In this document: one piece after another, positions 45,800 through 54,801 of the stretch
Position numbering within the stretch: position 1 is the first letter of the stretch
Layout: each line of letters opens with the position of its first letter
Origin: Rozella allomycis CSF55
Lineage: Eukaryota > Rozellomycota
Direction of reading: 5' to 3'
Assembly: GCA_000442015.1 (NCBI GenBank)
Contig: KE561324.1
Span: forward strand, 56,125-120,124
DNA: 64,000 bases
The notes under the pieces: generated by a model
The model's database searches: none
What the model was told of the DNA's origin: nothing
What the model saw: only the letters and a program-made list of their open reading frames with translations
Translations under genes and position numbers: made by a program

Positions 45800-46189
45800 T
45801 TAAATCCAAAATAACTTGGCCAAGCATCCACCTTCCTGATAGGGCTATTTAAACATAATTGATATATTTACTTTAACTTCAATTAAATCTTCATCCTCTA
45901 ATCCCAACTAATTTTAAAGTCAATAAATATAACTACAGACTCTGGAGTGGATTGTGCATCTATTGCAGTTCCGTCAAACACGAAGCGAAGTTTGTGAATA
46001 TTTTGAGATGTCCTGTCGCAAAAGGATTCCATAACTTTTCTCATTTTTGTTGTCTTTTTGACTCTGAAGGAATATGATTCACCGCTTGACTAGATGTGTT
46101 GATTTGAAATAAATTACTGTGTGTACTAGTCTTTTTAAAATCTGATGAATATTTTACTTGACGAGGAGAGTATTTGATTCTTTTTCCAT
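45800..46189 (-). CDS. SMT3: SUMO (small ubiquitin-like modifier) precursor
   Basis: Recovered by splicing. ATG 46189; exon 1 of 32 nt; intron 46157-46131 (27 nt); exon 2 of 13 nt (46130-46118); intron 46117-46090 (28 nt); then further exons with 29- and 27-nt introns. The product, about 95 residues, starts MEKESNTLLVK and has SYSFRVKKTTKMRKVMESFC, LRFVFDGTAIDAQSTPESLG and LEDEDLIEV, the SUMO beta-grasp pattern. The end is KPYQEGGCLAKLFWI: a di-glycine followed by an eight-residue tail to be cut by a SUMO protease. There is no clear consensus for poly-chain formation at the N-terminus (it is short). Confidence 0.88.
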
Positions 46190-46367
46190 TCGTTGTTACC
46201 AAGTGGCTGGGTGATAAAGTAACGTTAATCAAAAGTGAAGTAATCAACTTTAATCATTTCAAAAATCTAATTAATTACAATTGAGTAATCACTCAATGAT
46301 CGCTGGTTTACTCATAACTCAAGTCATAAATAAAATAAAACATTTAAATTTTAAAAGTGCCGTTTAT

Positions 46368-49300
46368 TTAAATGTCAAAGTCGTCGTCTTCGGAATCAGA
46401 GACAGCAATACCTTGCTTCTTTTTCAATTTCTTTGCCTTTTCTTTAGCCTTTAATTCCTTGCGAGATAATTTCTTAGTTGACTTGACTTTGGTGACGTTT
46501 CCGAAAGCATCGATAGTTTCTTCTTGTTCCTTTTGTTCAATCTTTTCACCCTTCCCAGCATCAGTAACACCGTCGATTGAGAGAACACCCTTGTCAACGT
46601 TCCAAGTGGTTGGGCAGAGAGAAGAAGTGAATTCAGAGTTGTGAGAGATCATAATGACACCACCTTGAAATTCGTTGATAGCATGAGCAAGAGCACCTAA
46701 AGAGTCACGATCCAAATAGTTGGTAGGTTCATCTAAAACAACAATGTGAGGATTCATCCACATAGCAGCACCAATGACAACTTTAACCTTTTGACCACCA
46801 GAGAGACCACGAATACGAGAGTGAGTAGCGAATTCAGGATCAAGACCAAAATCAATTAAATGTTTTTCAATGTTCTTTTGAGTTAAAGGTTTAGCATAGA
46901 GACCTTGTCTAGCAGCTTCAGCATCATCAAAAGCTTGAACTAATTTTTGGAATCCCCAAGTGTCTAATTTTTCACGAGTAATCCAAGCGTTCTCTTCCAT
47001 TGGCATGTTGACCCATTTGACTTCGTATTCATAAGAATTCTTCAACTTTCTTCTACCAAGCAAAGCATCAATGACACGCTTAGTTCCTTCATACTTGACT
47101 TCCTTTTTCAATTCAGCTTCTTCTTCAGGAGTCATCTTACGAGTAGCCTTTGATAATAATTCTTTATCTTCACCATATTGAAAACGCCATTGGATGTATT
47201 CGTTTGGAGTCATGTCTAAATGTTGTTCTAAATGATGGAAAGCGTGTTGAGCAACATAGGCAAAACGCAAGTTGGGGTGTTTCCATACTTCACCTTCAGT
47301 TGGAATGGTTTCACCAGTCAAGAGCTTAATGATGGTAGACTTACCAGCACCGTTAGGTCCAATAACAGCAATACGAGAAGCAAGAGAACATTGAACAGTG
47401 ATGTTAGAAATAGTATTCTTTTCAGCATTTGGATATTTGTAAGCACACTTCATCATCTTTAAAATAGCCTTGTCTCTAGATTTAACTCCATCAAGAAAAC
47501 CAGGTTCAGGGAACTTAAATTTGATTTGAGAAGCAGAAAGTTCAAAATATGCTTTAGCTTCAGGCTTAACAGAAACGAAATGGGTCAAGTTTCCATGGTA
47601 GATCTTCAACTTGCGAGATTCATAGTGAATGATATCAGTACAGACAGTGTTCAAGAATTTAGATTCGTGAGAGACAATCATGCAAGTAACATCATCTAAA
47701 CCATTCAAGTAGTTTTCTAACCAAGCAACATTCTTAACATCCAAGTGATTGGTTGGTTCATCAAGCAAAAGAATATCAGCCTTCAAAAGCATAGCTCTTG
47801 CCAATTGAGTCTTCATCTTCCAACCTCCAGATAAACTGCCAACTCCCTTGTGGCAAATTTCATGTGTAAAGTTCATTGAAAGCAAAAATTCTTCAACTTC
47901 TTTTGCTGTTGATCCCTTCATAAATTCATCTTCCAAAATGTATTCAACAACAGTCATATCAGAATCAGAAGCTTGAAGTTCGTGAGCAACGTAAACAGAT
48001 CTCAATTCATCCTTTGATGGAAACCCTTCCAATTGTCCATTAGCAATAGCTCTCATCAATGTAGATTTACCACAACCGTTATGTCCCAATAAACCATATC
48101 TACGGCCTCTCTTCATTCTCAATTTTGTATTATTCAACAAAATCATACCACCATAAGCCAATGAAAACTCACAGTTACACAAATCAACTCCACCAATATC
48201 TTCTTCTACTTTCATATTCTCCATCTTTCTTGAAATATCTAAATCAACACTCTTCTTCAAAAACTCTTTAGTAACTTTTTCGTTCTCTTCAGTCAACAAC
48301 TTGACAAATGGTCCAATAGACTTGACCCACTCAGCTTCTTCAAAGTTCTTCAATCCAATAAATGTGGAAGCCAAATTACAAACAAAGTTGATGCACAAAT
48401 CTTCAACATTTCCATTCTTGGCTCCTTTCAATCCACTCTTAATAAATCCTGTCAATGATTCAATTTCCTTCTCAATAGCTGCTTCATCTCTAACAAACTC
48501 ATTTCCTTCAGCTCCAACTTCAATCAAAACATTCTTTGCTTTGGTTGCTACCTCTCTCAACTCTGGATTAGATGCATTCTCTATAATAGCATTCAACCCT
48601 GGCATCAACTTTGGCAAAAAGTGTTGCGCATCTTCTGGATTAGTAACCAACTTGCACATGTTTCCAATAATAATAGATGTTTGACGCAATACAACAGTAG
48701 CTCTTTCCTTCAAACCTCTTTCCAACAATGGAACCATCACAGCTAAGGTTGGTTGATCAACTGGTCTAATAAAAGTAGTAGAAGACAACTTGTAGATAGT
48801 TTCTGGAACTTCTTCTGGCTTGGCAATGCAGCTGATGATGTCGTTCATAAATTGCTCAATATCTCCATTCTCAACAGTCTTGAAAATCTCCTTAATAGCA
48901 GCAAAGGCAGCAGTTTGCACTTGAGTCTTGGTAGACCACATGTTTTCAGTCAAGTGTGTAATGATCTCTGGCAAATGTTGTGCAACTTCCTTTGGTCCAA
49001 TAGACACAAATGATCCAAGAATATTCAAAGCTTTTTCCTTTCCTTGCCATTTCTTGCTGTTAGACATGGCTTCAAACAAGATTGGCAACATGAATTGAAC
49101 GTCTACTCCCTCAACATGCTTCAACACTGCTTCACATGCCTTCTTGGCAGCTTCTTGAACAACAGATTGCTTATCAGAATATGCATCCAAAACAGCTCCC
49201 AACATTGGCAAAACGTATGGGCAGCTAACACGCCCCTTCTTATTAGCAACAGCCTCAACAAATGCACAGGCTCCTTGTCTAACGGTCACAGATGTCTTGT

Positions 49301-49496
49301 CAACAGCAGCCTCAGAAATAGCCGAAACAACAGAAACTTCCTTTTGAAGGTTAGCTAGACCAATAGCATCGGTGACACTAACCATCTCCGAAATAACTTG
49401 CTCAATATTCTCCGCGGTTTTTAAACTAACTAGCAATTCACTGAAACGCTTGGATTGCGCTGAAACGGTGGCAGAAGGTTCAGTCGTTTTCGACAT
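46368..49496 (-). CDS. Translation elongation factor eEF3
   Basis: Cytosolic ABC ATPase that helps release E-site tRNA during fungal elongation. Single exon, 1042 residues. N-terminal HEAT repeats occupy about residues 1-310, then a four-helix region. ABC1 has GLLGHNGCGKSTLMRAI and LSGGWKMKTQLARAMLLK; ABC2 has VIGPNGAGKSTIIKLLTGE and LSGGQKVKVVIGAAMW. The ABC2 insertion carries the chromo-like YEYEVKWVNMPMEENAWI, diagnostic of eEF3. The tail is Lys-rich with terminal DSEDDDFDI. The uninterrupted frame is the longest in a window full of introns, and ACCAGGGT sits 11 nt upstream. Presence favours fungi, though a few other lineages have it too. Confidence 0.97.
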   Translation of the reverse strand: MSKTTEPSATVSAQSKRFSELLVSLKTAENIEQVISEMVSVTDAIGLANLQKEVSVVSAISEAAVDKTSVTVRQGACAFVEAVANKKGRVSCPYVLPMLGAVLDAYSDKQSVVQEAAKKACEAVLKHVEGVDVQFMLPILFEAMSNSKKWQGKEKALNILGSFVSIGPKEVAQHLPEIITHLTENMWSTKTQVQTAAFAAIKEIFKTVENGDIEQFMNDIISCIAKPEEVPETIYKLSSTTFIRPVDQPTLAVMVPLLERGLKERATVVLRQTSIIIGNMCKLVTNPEDAQHFLPKLMPGLNAIIENASNPELREVATKAKNVLIEVGAEGNEFVRDEAAIEKEIESLTGFIKSGLKGAKNGNVEDLCINFVCNLASTFIGLKNFEEAEWVKSIGPFVKLLTEENEKVTKEFLKKSVDLDISRKMENMKVEEDIGGVDLCNCEFSLAYGGMILLNNTKLRMKRGRRYGLLGHNGCGKSTLMRAIANGQLEGFPSKDELRSVYVAHELQASDSDMTVVEYILEDEFMKGSTAKEVEEFLLSMNFTHEICHKGVGSLSGGWKMKTQLARAMLLKADILLLDEPTNHLDVKNVAWLENYLNGLDDVTCMIVSHESKFLNTVCTDIIHYESRKLKIYHGNLTHFVSVKPEAKAYFELSASQIKFKFPEPGFLDGVKSRDKAILKMMKCAYKYPNAEKNTISNITVQCSLASRIAVIGPNGAGKSTIIKLLTGETIPTEGEVWKHPNLRFAYVAQHAFHHLEQHLDMTPNEYIQWRFQYGEDKELLSKATRKMTPEEEAELKKEVKYEGTKRVIDALLGRRKLKNSYEYEVKWVNMPMEENAWITREKLDTWGFQKLVQAFDDAEAARQGLYAKPLTQKNIEKHLIDFGLDPEFATHSRIRGLSGGQKVKVVIGAAMWMNPHIVVLDEPTNYLDRDSLGALAHAINEFQGGVIMISHNSEFTSSLCPTTWNVDKGVLSIDGVTDAGKGEKIEQKEQEETIDAFGNVTKVKSTKKLSRKELKAKEKAKKLKKKQGIAVSDSEDDDFDI

Positions 49497-49507
49497 TTTT
49501 TCTTTTT

Positions 49508-49515
49508 ACCAGGGT
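49508..49515. promoter_or_regulatory. ACCAGGGT octamer upstream of eEF3
   Basis: Located 11 nt before the eEF3 start. In gene orientation it reads ACCCTGGT, at the same spacing as the copy before ATP2. Confidence 0.45.
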
Positions 49516-49937
49516 TACCGGAAGTGGCTGGTTATTTATAGGCCAACTGGTTCTTTTTATGACATCATTTTACTATTTTTTCTTAATCGATAAGGTTTTC
49601 CTTTTATAATAATTGCTACCTTAAATATCAAAGGCCTTGGAAAGTTGAAGTAGCTTTATCAGATCATTTTTTAATGATGTCTATTACATTTGATTAATTC
49701 AAGCAATTTAATTATTTTTACAATAAAATTGAGATTTCAAGCACAAAATACTAAGAAATAAGGTACCATTGAGTGTCCATTACTATATACGCTAGAATAT
49801 GATATCAGATATATCATATATAATTGGCATATCTAATTAATATTTCATGCGGATTTCATGATCTATATTGGCGACCACCTTTGAATAATAATACATCACA
49901 CTGATTCATTAAGAATTGTAACTCGATAAAATATAGT
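49516..49937. other. Intergenic region between NSUN-like gene and eEF3
   Basis: About 420 bp of A/T-rich sequence beyond the promoter of eEF3. A run of TATCAGATATATCATATATAA-like alternation near 49800 forms weak inverted symmetry. I see no gene. Confidence 0.6.
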
Positions 49938-51175
49938 TTATTTCAATTTACGAAGTCTTGCGATGAAGAATCCACTAATCCCGGAACACAAAGGATCAAA
50001 TCTTATGCACTTTGGCAAGGTCACTTTTCCCGGCTGAACTTTTGATGGTAAAAATGTATTAATGTCTTCTAAAACTGCATTAGGGGTGGCTCTCAAAAAT
50101 TTTCTAATTATATTTTCATTTTGAGATTGAGTTAAACTAAATCTCATGTAAATGTTGATTACCTGCAAGTCGAATAGACCAACACGCCGTCTGGTTTTAA
50201 CAACTTGTATCCATTTTCTAATAGTCGATACTTTTACTTATTAAAAGTATATTTACTTGTAAATCATATAACCCTTCAAGGGCAGCTTGATCCTGGATCC
50301 TCTTAAGAAAATTATCCCACTGATTAAATTCGACACACGACTTTAGATAAAAACGTAGTTTTACTTTGAGAATATGCCTTAAGGAACCATCATGTGTACA
50401 TTCTGCATCAACCAAAACCTTATCATACAATGAGTTGCAAGAAATATTCGCTCGCCTCTTAAAAATATAGGATTCATGGAATAGCGTTGGATCATCCGAC
50501 TTTTGGAGCTTTGTTTTTCTTTTCTTTTGAAATGGTTCAAAAATGTTCGGAAGTTCATCTGGCGCCAGTTTGTCAAAAGTTGTCCCGTCCGTGCAATAGA
50601 CTCTAGCCTTGTTGACTTTCATCCGCTTCATTATCGAGCGGCAATTATTTAATCTGGATAATGAAATATCAACGCCAGTCACACTTCCAATTCCAGAGTC
50701 ACCAAGTTTGGATGCAATTACTGACAACTTTGTTCCTACTCCAACAAAAAATCCATTATTACCAGGAGCACAGCACAAATCTAAAACTTTATCATTTGGG
50801 TTAATATCTAATGTTTCAACAGCCACTAGAGAACTTAGATCTATTCCAATAATCTAGACAAGAAAATGAAACAATCAATACCTTCCGTTCTTTATACCTA
50901 GATGTTATCAGAATCTTTAATCATTACAGAGAAGATGAGGCAATTTTGGTCGTTCCACTTATCTGGAATACATAATCGTAGGGTGGTTCTAATTTCAGTA
51001 CGCCCGGAAATTCTTTTTCTATTGTATCTGTTTCCAAAGGGTAAAGAGTGTTCCATATAAAATATCTAGGTGTTTCAACTGAATAAACTTTTGGATCCAC
51101 ACCTTCTTTATTAAGAAAGTCTATGAAAGCATCAGGAAAATTCATCTCAAAAGTTGAAAAATCTTGAAGCCACAT
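49938..51175 (-). CDS. NOL1/NOP2/SUN-type RNA m5C methyltransferase
   Basis: SAM-dependent RNA cytosine-5 methyltransferase, about 380 residues in four or more exons. Motif I is DKVLDLCCAPGNNG. The next strand has GSVTGVDISLSRLNNCRSIM, and motif IV is KVLVDAECTHDGSLRH. The catalytic-site region DGVLVYSTC is joined across a 26-nt intron to SLTQSQNEN. Both cysteines of the family are therefore kept, but the usual 'PC' is 'EC' as in a plant/fungal subgroup with the DAECTHDGS signature. The N-part (FSTFEMNFPDAFIDFLNKEG) lacks a PUA domain that I can see. Target RNA unknown. Confidence 0.82.
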
Positions 51176-51260
51176 TCATGAAAGCCATTTAATAAAAAAT
51201 ATGTTCTCGTGTCTCAATGTTTATTTCTGGATTAAAAATTCAATGCAGTAAATTTACAAA

Positions 51261-53081
51261 ATGGCAGATGTCTCGGGACTGTATAACCTTGGAAATTCAT
51301 GTTACATGAATGCAGCCTTACAGTGCTTGCTCAACTGGTATTTAATTTTCTATTTTTCGCAATATAGCCAACCAATAAAAGCTTATTTTTCCCTCCTTAA
51401 TTTTCAATCAAGATTATACCCAGTGATAGTGAAAGAGTTTGAGAAACTTGTGAAACTTTATGGAAAAGAGTAAACCCGTAAATAATATTGGATCAGAGAA
51501 ATTATCAATCCAAATAAATTCGTGAATCGAGTGCGAAATGAAAATGCCTTGTTCTCTGACTATTCGCAACAAGATACTATGGAATTTTTAAGATATATTT
51601 TGGATTCTCTGCATGAAGGATTAGCAGAAAATGACAGGTCAATTATTTCAGATGTTTTCAGAGGCAAATTGATGAGCATTCTAACATGCACTAGTTGTCT
51701 TCATGTAAGACCTTGTAATTGCAAAGAAAGGTATCTAAAAAGATTGATCCATTTTTTGATCTTGCTCTACCAGTGCGTAAAGATACAAATCATTCAAATT
51801 TTGTTCAAAATTTCATTAACGAACTGACGGAGTAATTATGAATATAAATCTACAAAGGTTGGTATCTTTCAAAGTAGAAATGCTTCAAGATTGCCTTTCC
51901 CGGTTGATGTCTAAAGAAATTTTGCGCGATGAAAATGCAGTTTATTGTGAAACTTGCAAAAAGAAACAGACATTTAAAAAGGAATTAAAATTATTAGAGC
52001 TACCAGAAGTAAAAAAGTGAAGTGTTTATAACAGGTCCTTATCATTCAATTAAAAAGGTTCAGCTTTGATTCACTTTTCGGACATAAAATTACGAATTAT
52101 GTGTCCTCACCTTTGACAGATTTTGATGTTTCCTCTATATGCCATAAGAGTGTTGGGTTAAATACAAGATACTCTTTGATTTCTTCGATAAGGCACCATG
52201 GATCGTATCACGTATGGCGATGGTCGAATTATAATGTAGGGAGGTCATTATACGGCAAAAAGCTTATGCAGCAATGGCAAATGGTTCAAATTCGATGATT
52301 CACATTTCAGAGAAATTTCTTCAGAAGTCGTAGAAAATGAGGAATCATATATTCTATTTTACCAAAGGCAAATGCCTGGAAAAACCGAAGAAAGAAAGAT
52401 AATCGATTCTTTCAAATTAGTAGCTCATCATAATTATCTGTAATTAGGAAAGTATTGGCAAGGTTAGCTTGATCAGCAAAATATGGATGAATCGATTTTT
52501 GACATTTGGAAATCCAGGTCCTGTATCAAATAATGATATTTTATGTCCTCACAAGAGTAATAAATTAAATGCATTATTTAAAAGAACTTAATCCGTCTTT
52601 GCAAGAAGGTCTTGTTGATAGAATACCCAGAAATGTATTTGAATATTTTGTTCGAACTTACGGAAGCGATGATCCTAATTCGTACGAAGAGTTGGAGAAA
52701 TGCGAAATTTGCCGCGATATTGAAATAAAATTGGATGAAAAGAGGAAGAAGATGACTGATGAGATTAAGAATGCCAAAGCGGAAGAATCGGACACATATT
52801 TTCATGTCAACATCAATTGGTTAAAAAAATACGAGAAATTTCTTTTGGGAGATAAAGAGCCTGGAACGATAAGCAATGCATCTATTGTCGACAATGGACG
52901 CATCAGAAAAAATCTCACCAGAGGAATACACTATCGATCTCTTACAAAATCTGTTTGGGATTTACTGTATAATGAATATGGAGCCGATTATTTTATTACA
53001 GGAACGGATCTCAGTATTTATAACTCAAAATTGGATAACTTAAAACCATCTAAGGATTGTACAATCGAAATAAAAGAATAG
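51261..53081 (+). CDS. Ubiquitin-specific protease with C-terminal DUSP domain (USP20/33-like)
   Basis: Cysteine deubiquitinase, about 520 residues over about eight exons. The Cys box is [18 protein letters not shown] (residues 6-23), catalytic Cys in GNSCYMNA. Middle: [20 protein letters not shown] and [17 protein letters not shown] pair of zinc cysteines follows ([13 protein letters not shown]), then [18 protein letters not shown]. The His box is HHGSYH, joined across a 28-nt intron to GGHYTAKSL. Then come [14 protein letters not shown] and a DUSP domain ([16 protein letters not shown]...). The last part (residues ~350-520) repeats DUSP-like features. Position and domain order resemble USP20/USP33; the N-terminal zinc finger of those is absent. 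Confidence 0.88.
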
Positions 53082-53104
53082 ATTAAATGCTTTACTATAA
53101 TATA

Positions 53105-53308
53105 TTATTCAACATCATCTTCATTGGAGCTGTCAGTTTCTTTTTGTTCCTTGGATTCACCAATTTTCTCCATGCAGATTGTCAAGTATTGATTAATTAG
53201 ATGCTGTGATTTAAGCAAAGATGAACGCAAGTCTTCTTTTCCTTTAACTTCTATTTCCGCCTTGAAAGGTTCCTCTAATATTTTGCATTCAATTTTTATT
53301 TTTTCCAT
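53105..53308 (-). CDS. Small protein, possible KEOPS subunit GON7
   Basis: Frame of 67 codons, 23 bp from the divergent POP5 start. N-part: beta-like MEKIKIECKILEEPFKAEIE; then a long helix with LLKSQHLINQYLTICMEKIG and an acidic tail SNEDDVE. A short strand hairpin, one long helix with 'Q..IN..LT..ME' and an acidic disordered end is the layout of GON7, the smallest and least conserved KEOPS member. The match is suggestive only. SUA5, one step upstream in t6A synthesis, is in this window. Confidence 0.4.
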   Translation of the reverse strand: MEKIKIECKILEEPFKAEIEVKGKEDLRSSLLKSQHLINQYLTICMEKIGESKEQKETDSSNEDDVE

Positions 53309-53331
53309 TCTGGAATTTCCAAGTCCAAAAA

Positions 53332-53772
53332 ATGGTTCGTTTCAAGAATAGATATATACTTTATGAAATCACTTTTAAAGACGGAAAAATAGATTCAACC
53401 TTGTCTGATCAAATGATACTGAAACATTTAAAGGATGTGGTTCAGCTATACTTTGGAAACTACGGAATGTGCTGTTTGAGCAGCTCTCTTTCTTCCAAAT
53501 ACTTTAATCCTTATACTTTAATGGGATTAATACGAGCTCCCAGAGAGTTTTTTCGACTGGCTTGGTTCGGATTATCTATGTTGTCATCTATTTACGGGAG
53601 GACATGTTCTATCAGAGTGATTCATGTTGGCGGCACTATAAGATCTTGTCAAAAAGAACTACTTGCAAAGAATAAAGAATTTTTAAAAGTCGCTTGCTTC
53701 GATAAAGAAGAATCTTACATCAAAGCCATGGACAGTATTATAAACAAGGGAATCGACCAAATTACAGCCTAA
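53332..53772 (+). CDS. POP5: POP5, RNase P/MRP protein subunit
   Basis: Part of the RNase P and MRP ribonucleoproteins. Single exon, 146 residues. The start MVRFKNRYILYEITF matches family proteins residue by residue. Then LKDVVQLYFGNYG, SSKYFNPYTLMGLIRAPREF and IRVIHVGGTIRSCQKELLAK follow. Length is close to yeast and human POP5 without the acidic human tail. It sits head to head with the GON7-like gene (23 bp), so both are probably fired from one promoter. Confidence 0.95.
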   Translation: MVRFKNRYILYEITFKDGKIDSTLSDQMILKHLKDVVQLYFGNYGMCCLSSSLSSKYFNPYTLMGLIRAPREFFRLAWFGLSMLSSIYGRTCSIRVIHVGGTIRSCQKELLAKNKEFLKVACFDKEESYIKAMDSIINKGIDQITA

Positions 53773-53890
53773 ATCATTGTAAAAAGTAGATTTTGGGATA
53801 TTATGATTGTACTTTTGTTTCAGTACGAATAAACTCTTTTAAATCACTCTTAAAATCACAATTCACAAAAACTAACTAAATTTATTGATA

Positions 53891-54544
53891 TTATCTTGAA
53901 AAGTGTTTCTTATTCTTTTCGGTAACTTTAAATTGGATCAATATTGCAAACAGTGTCAACGCTGCAAAGCTTCCCAACATTATGTAAGTTTTTTGGTCAA
54001 AATTATAGGGGCTGGTTTGGCTCATGAAAGCGGTAACGACCTGATAGAACCCTAATTTAACAAAAACATCGATACCAGTGAGTAAACCAAATGATCCAAT
54101 CAAGCTGGTTGCAATGATGATGACTTGTTTTTCAAAGAATAGTGGAAGTATAAACCCGATGAGTGTGATTACTCCAATAAAGATAAATCTTGGGTTTTGT
54201 TCCTGAAAATACGAGATATTAAAGGACAGGATGAACAATGCTAGACAGAGTCCACCAAGACCGCCGCACAGGGCTAATCCAAGTCGCCAAAGGAAAATGG
54301 ATAATAAAGCACCGACGATACCGGCCGCGATGCATATGCCAAAGTATGCAAGCTGTGTTTGGTCACCAAAAGTGACATTGTAGTTGCCCAACAGTGCATA
54401 TGCTATTATAGCAAAGGAAAAGAATCCGGACATTCCTAGAATCGGTTTGAATAGTTTGATTCCAAAGAACAAAAAGAGCAATCCGGATGCAATGAGGGCG
54501 GCGCCTGAAAAGGCACTGTAGCCATTAAACTCGAGGTTTGGCAC
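53891..54544 (-). CDS. TMEM198-like (DUF4203) membrane protein, second copy
   Basis: Single exon of 217 codons with seven membrane helices. Shared blocks with the gene at 36903-37526: SGLLFLFFGIKLFKPILGMSG, IFLWRLGLALCGGLGGLCLA, and KQVIIIATSLIGSFGLLTGID. The outer loops differ almost completely, so the copies are old. Its short N-terminus (MPNLEFNGY) aligns well with the first helix, supporting ATG starts for both. Tail is basic (KVTEKNKKHFSR). Confidence 0.82.
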   Translation of the reverse strand: MPNLEFNGYSAFSGAALIASGLLFLFFGIKLFKPILGMSGFFSFAIIAYALLGNYNVTFGDQTQLAYFGICIAAGIVGALLSIFLWRLGLALCGGLGGLCLALFILSFNISYFQEQNPRFIFIGVITLIGFILPLFFEKQVIIIATSLIGSFGLLTGIDVFVKLGFYQVVTAFMSQTSPYNFDQKTYIMLGSFAALTLFAILIQFKVTEKNKKHFSR

Positions 54545-54659
54545 TATTAGAGTTGGAATGAAGATTTACATGTTATGTTATCAATAATATTAGTATCTGC
54601 AGCGACAAAATTTGAGGCGATTATCAATAAACATGATAGGAAATAGATCATTGAAAATA

Positions 54660-54667
54660 ACCAGGGT
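54660..54667. promoter_or_regulatory. ACCAGGGT octamer in the LARS / TMEM198-like promoter region
   Basis: The octamer is 135 bp before the LARS start and 116 bp before the start of the divergent TMEM198-like gene. Its distance from the nearest start is larger than at the other four loci. Confidence 0.3.
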
Positions 54668-54801
54668 CTGGTTAATAAGATTGAAAAGTAGGTTTATTAA
54701 AGTGACTGGAAATAGGCGCATTAGACCAAGGAATGTATTATATCAAGAACCATCACGTGATTAAACCATTTAAGAATTTTCACAAAGCCACCCTTGCAAA
54801 A

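Noticed and set aside
48301-48684. 127-codon open frame on + inside the eEF3 gene
   Set aside because: Antisense shadow of a fully coding strand with strong protein family match; composition is that of reversed eEF3 codons.
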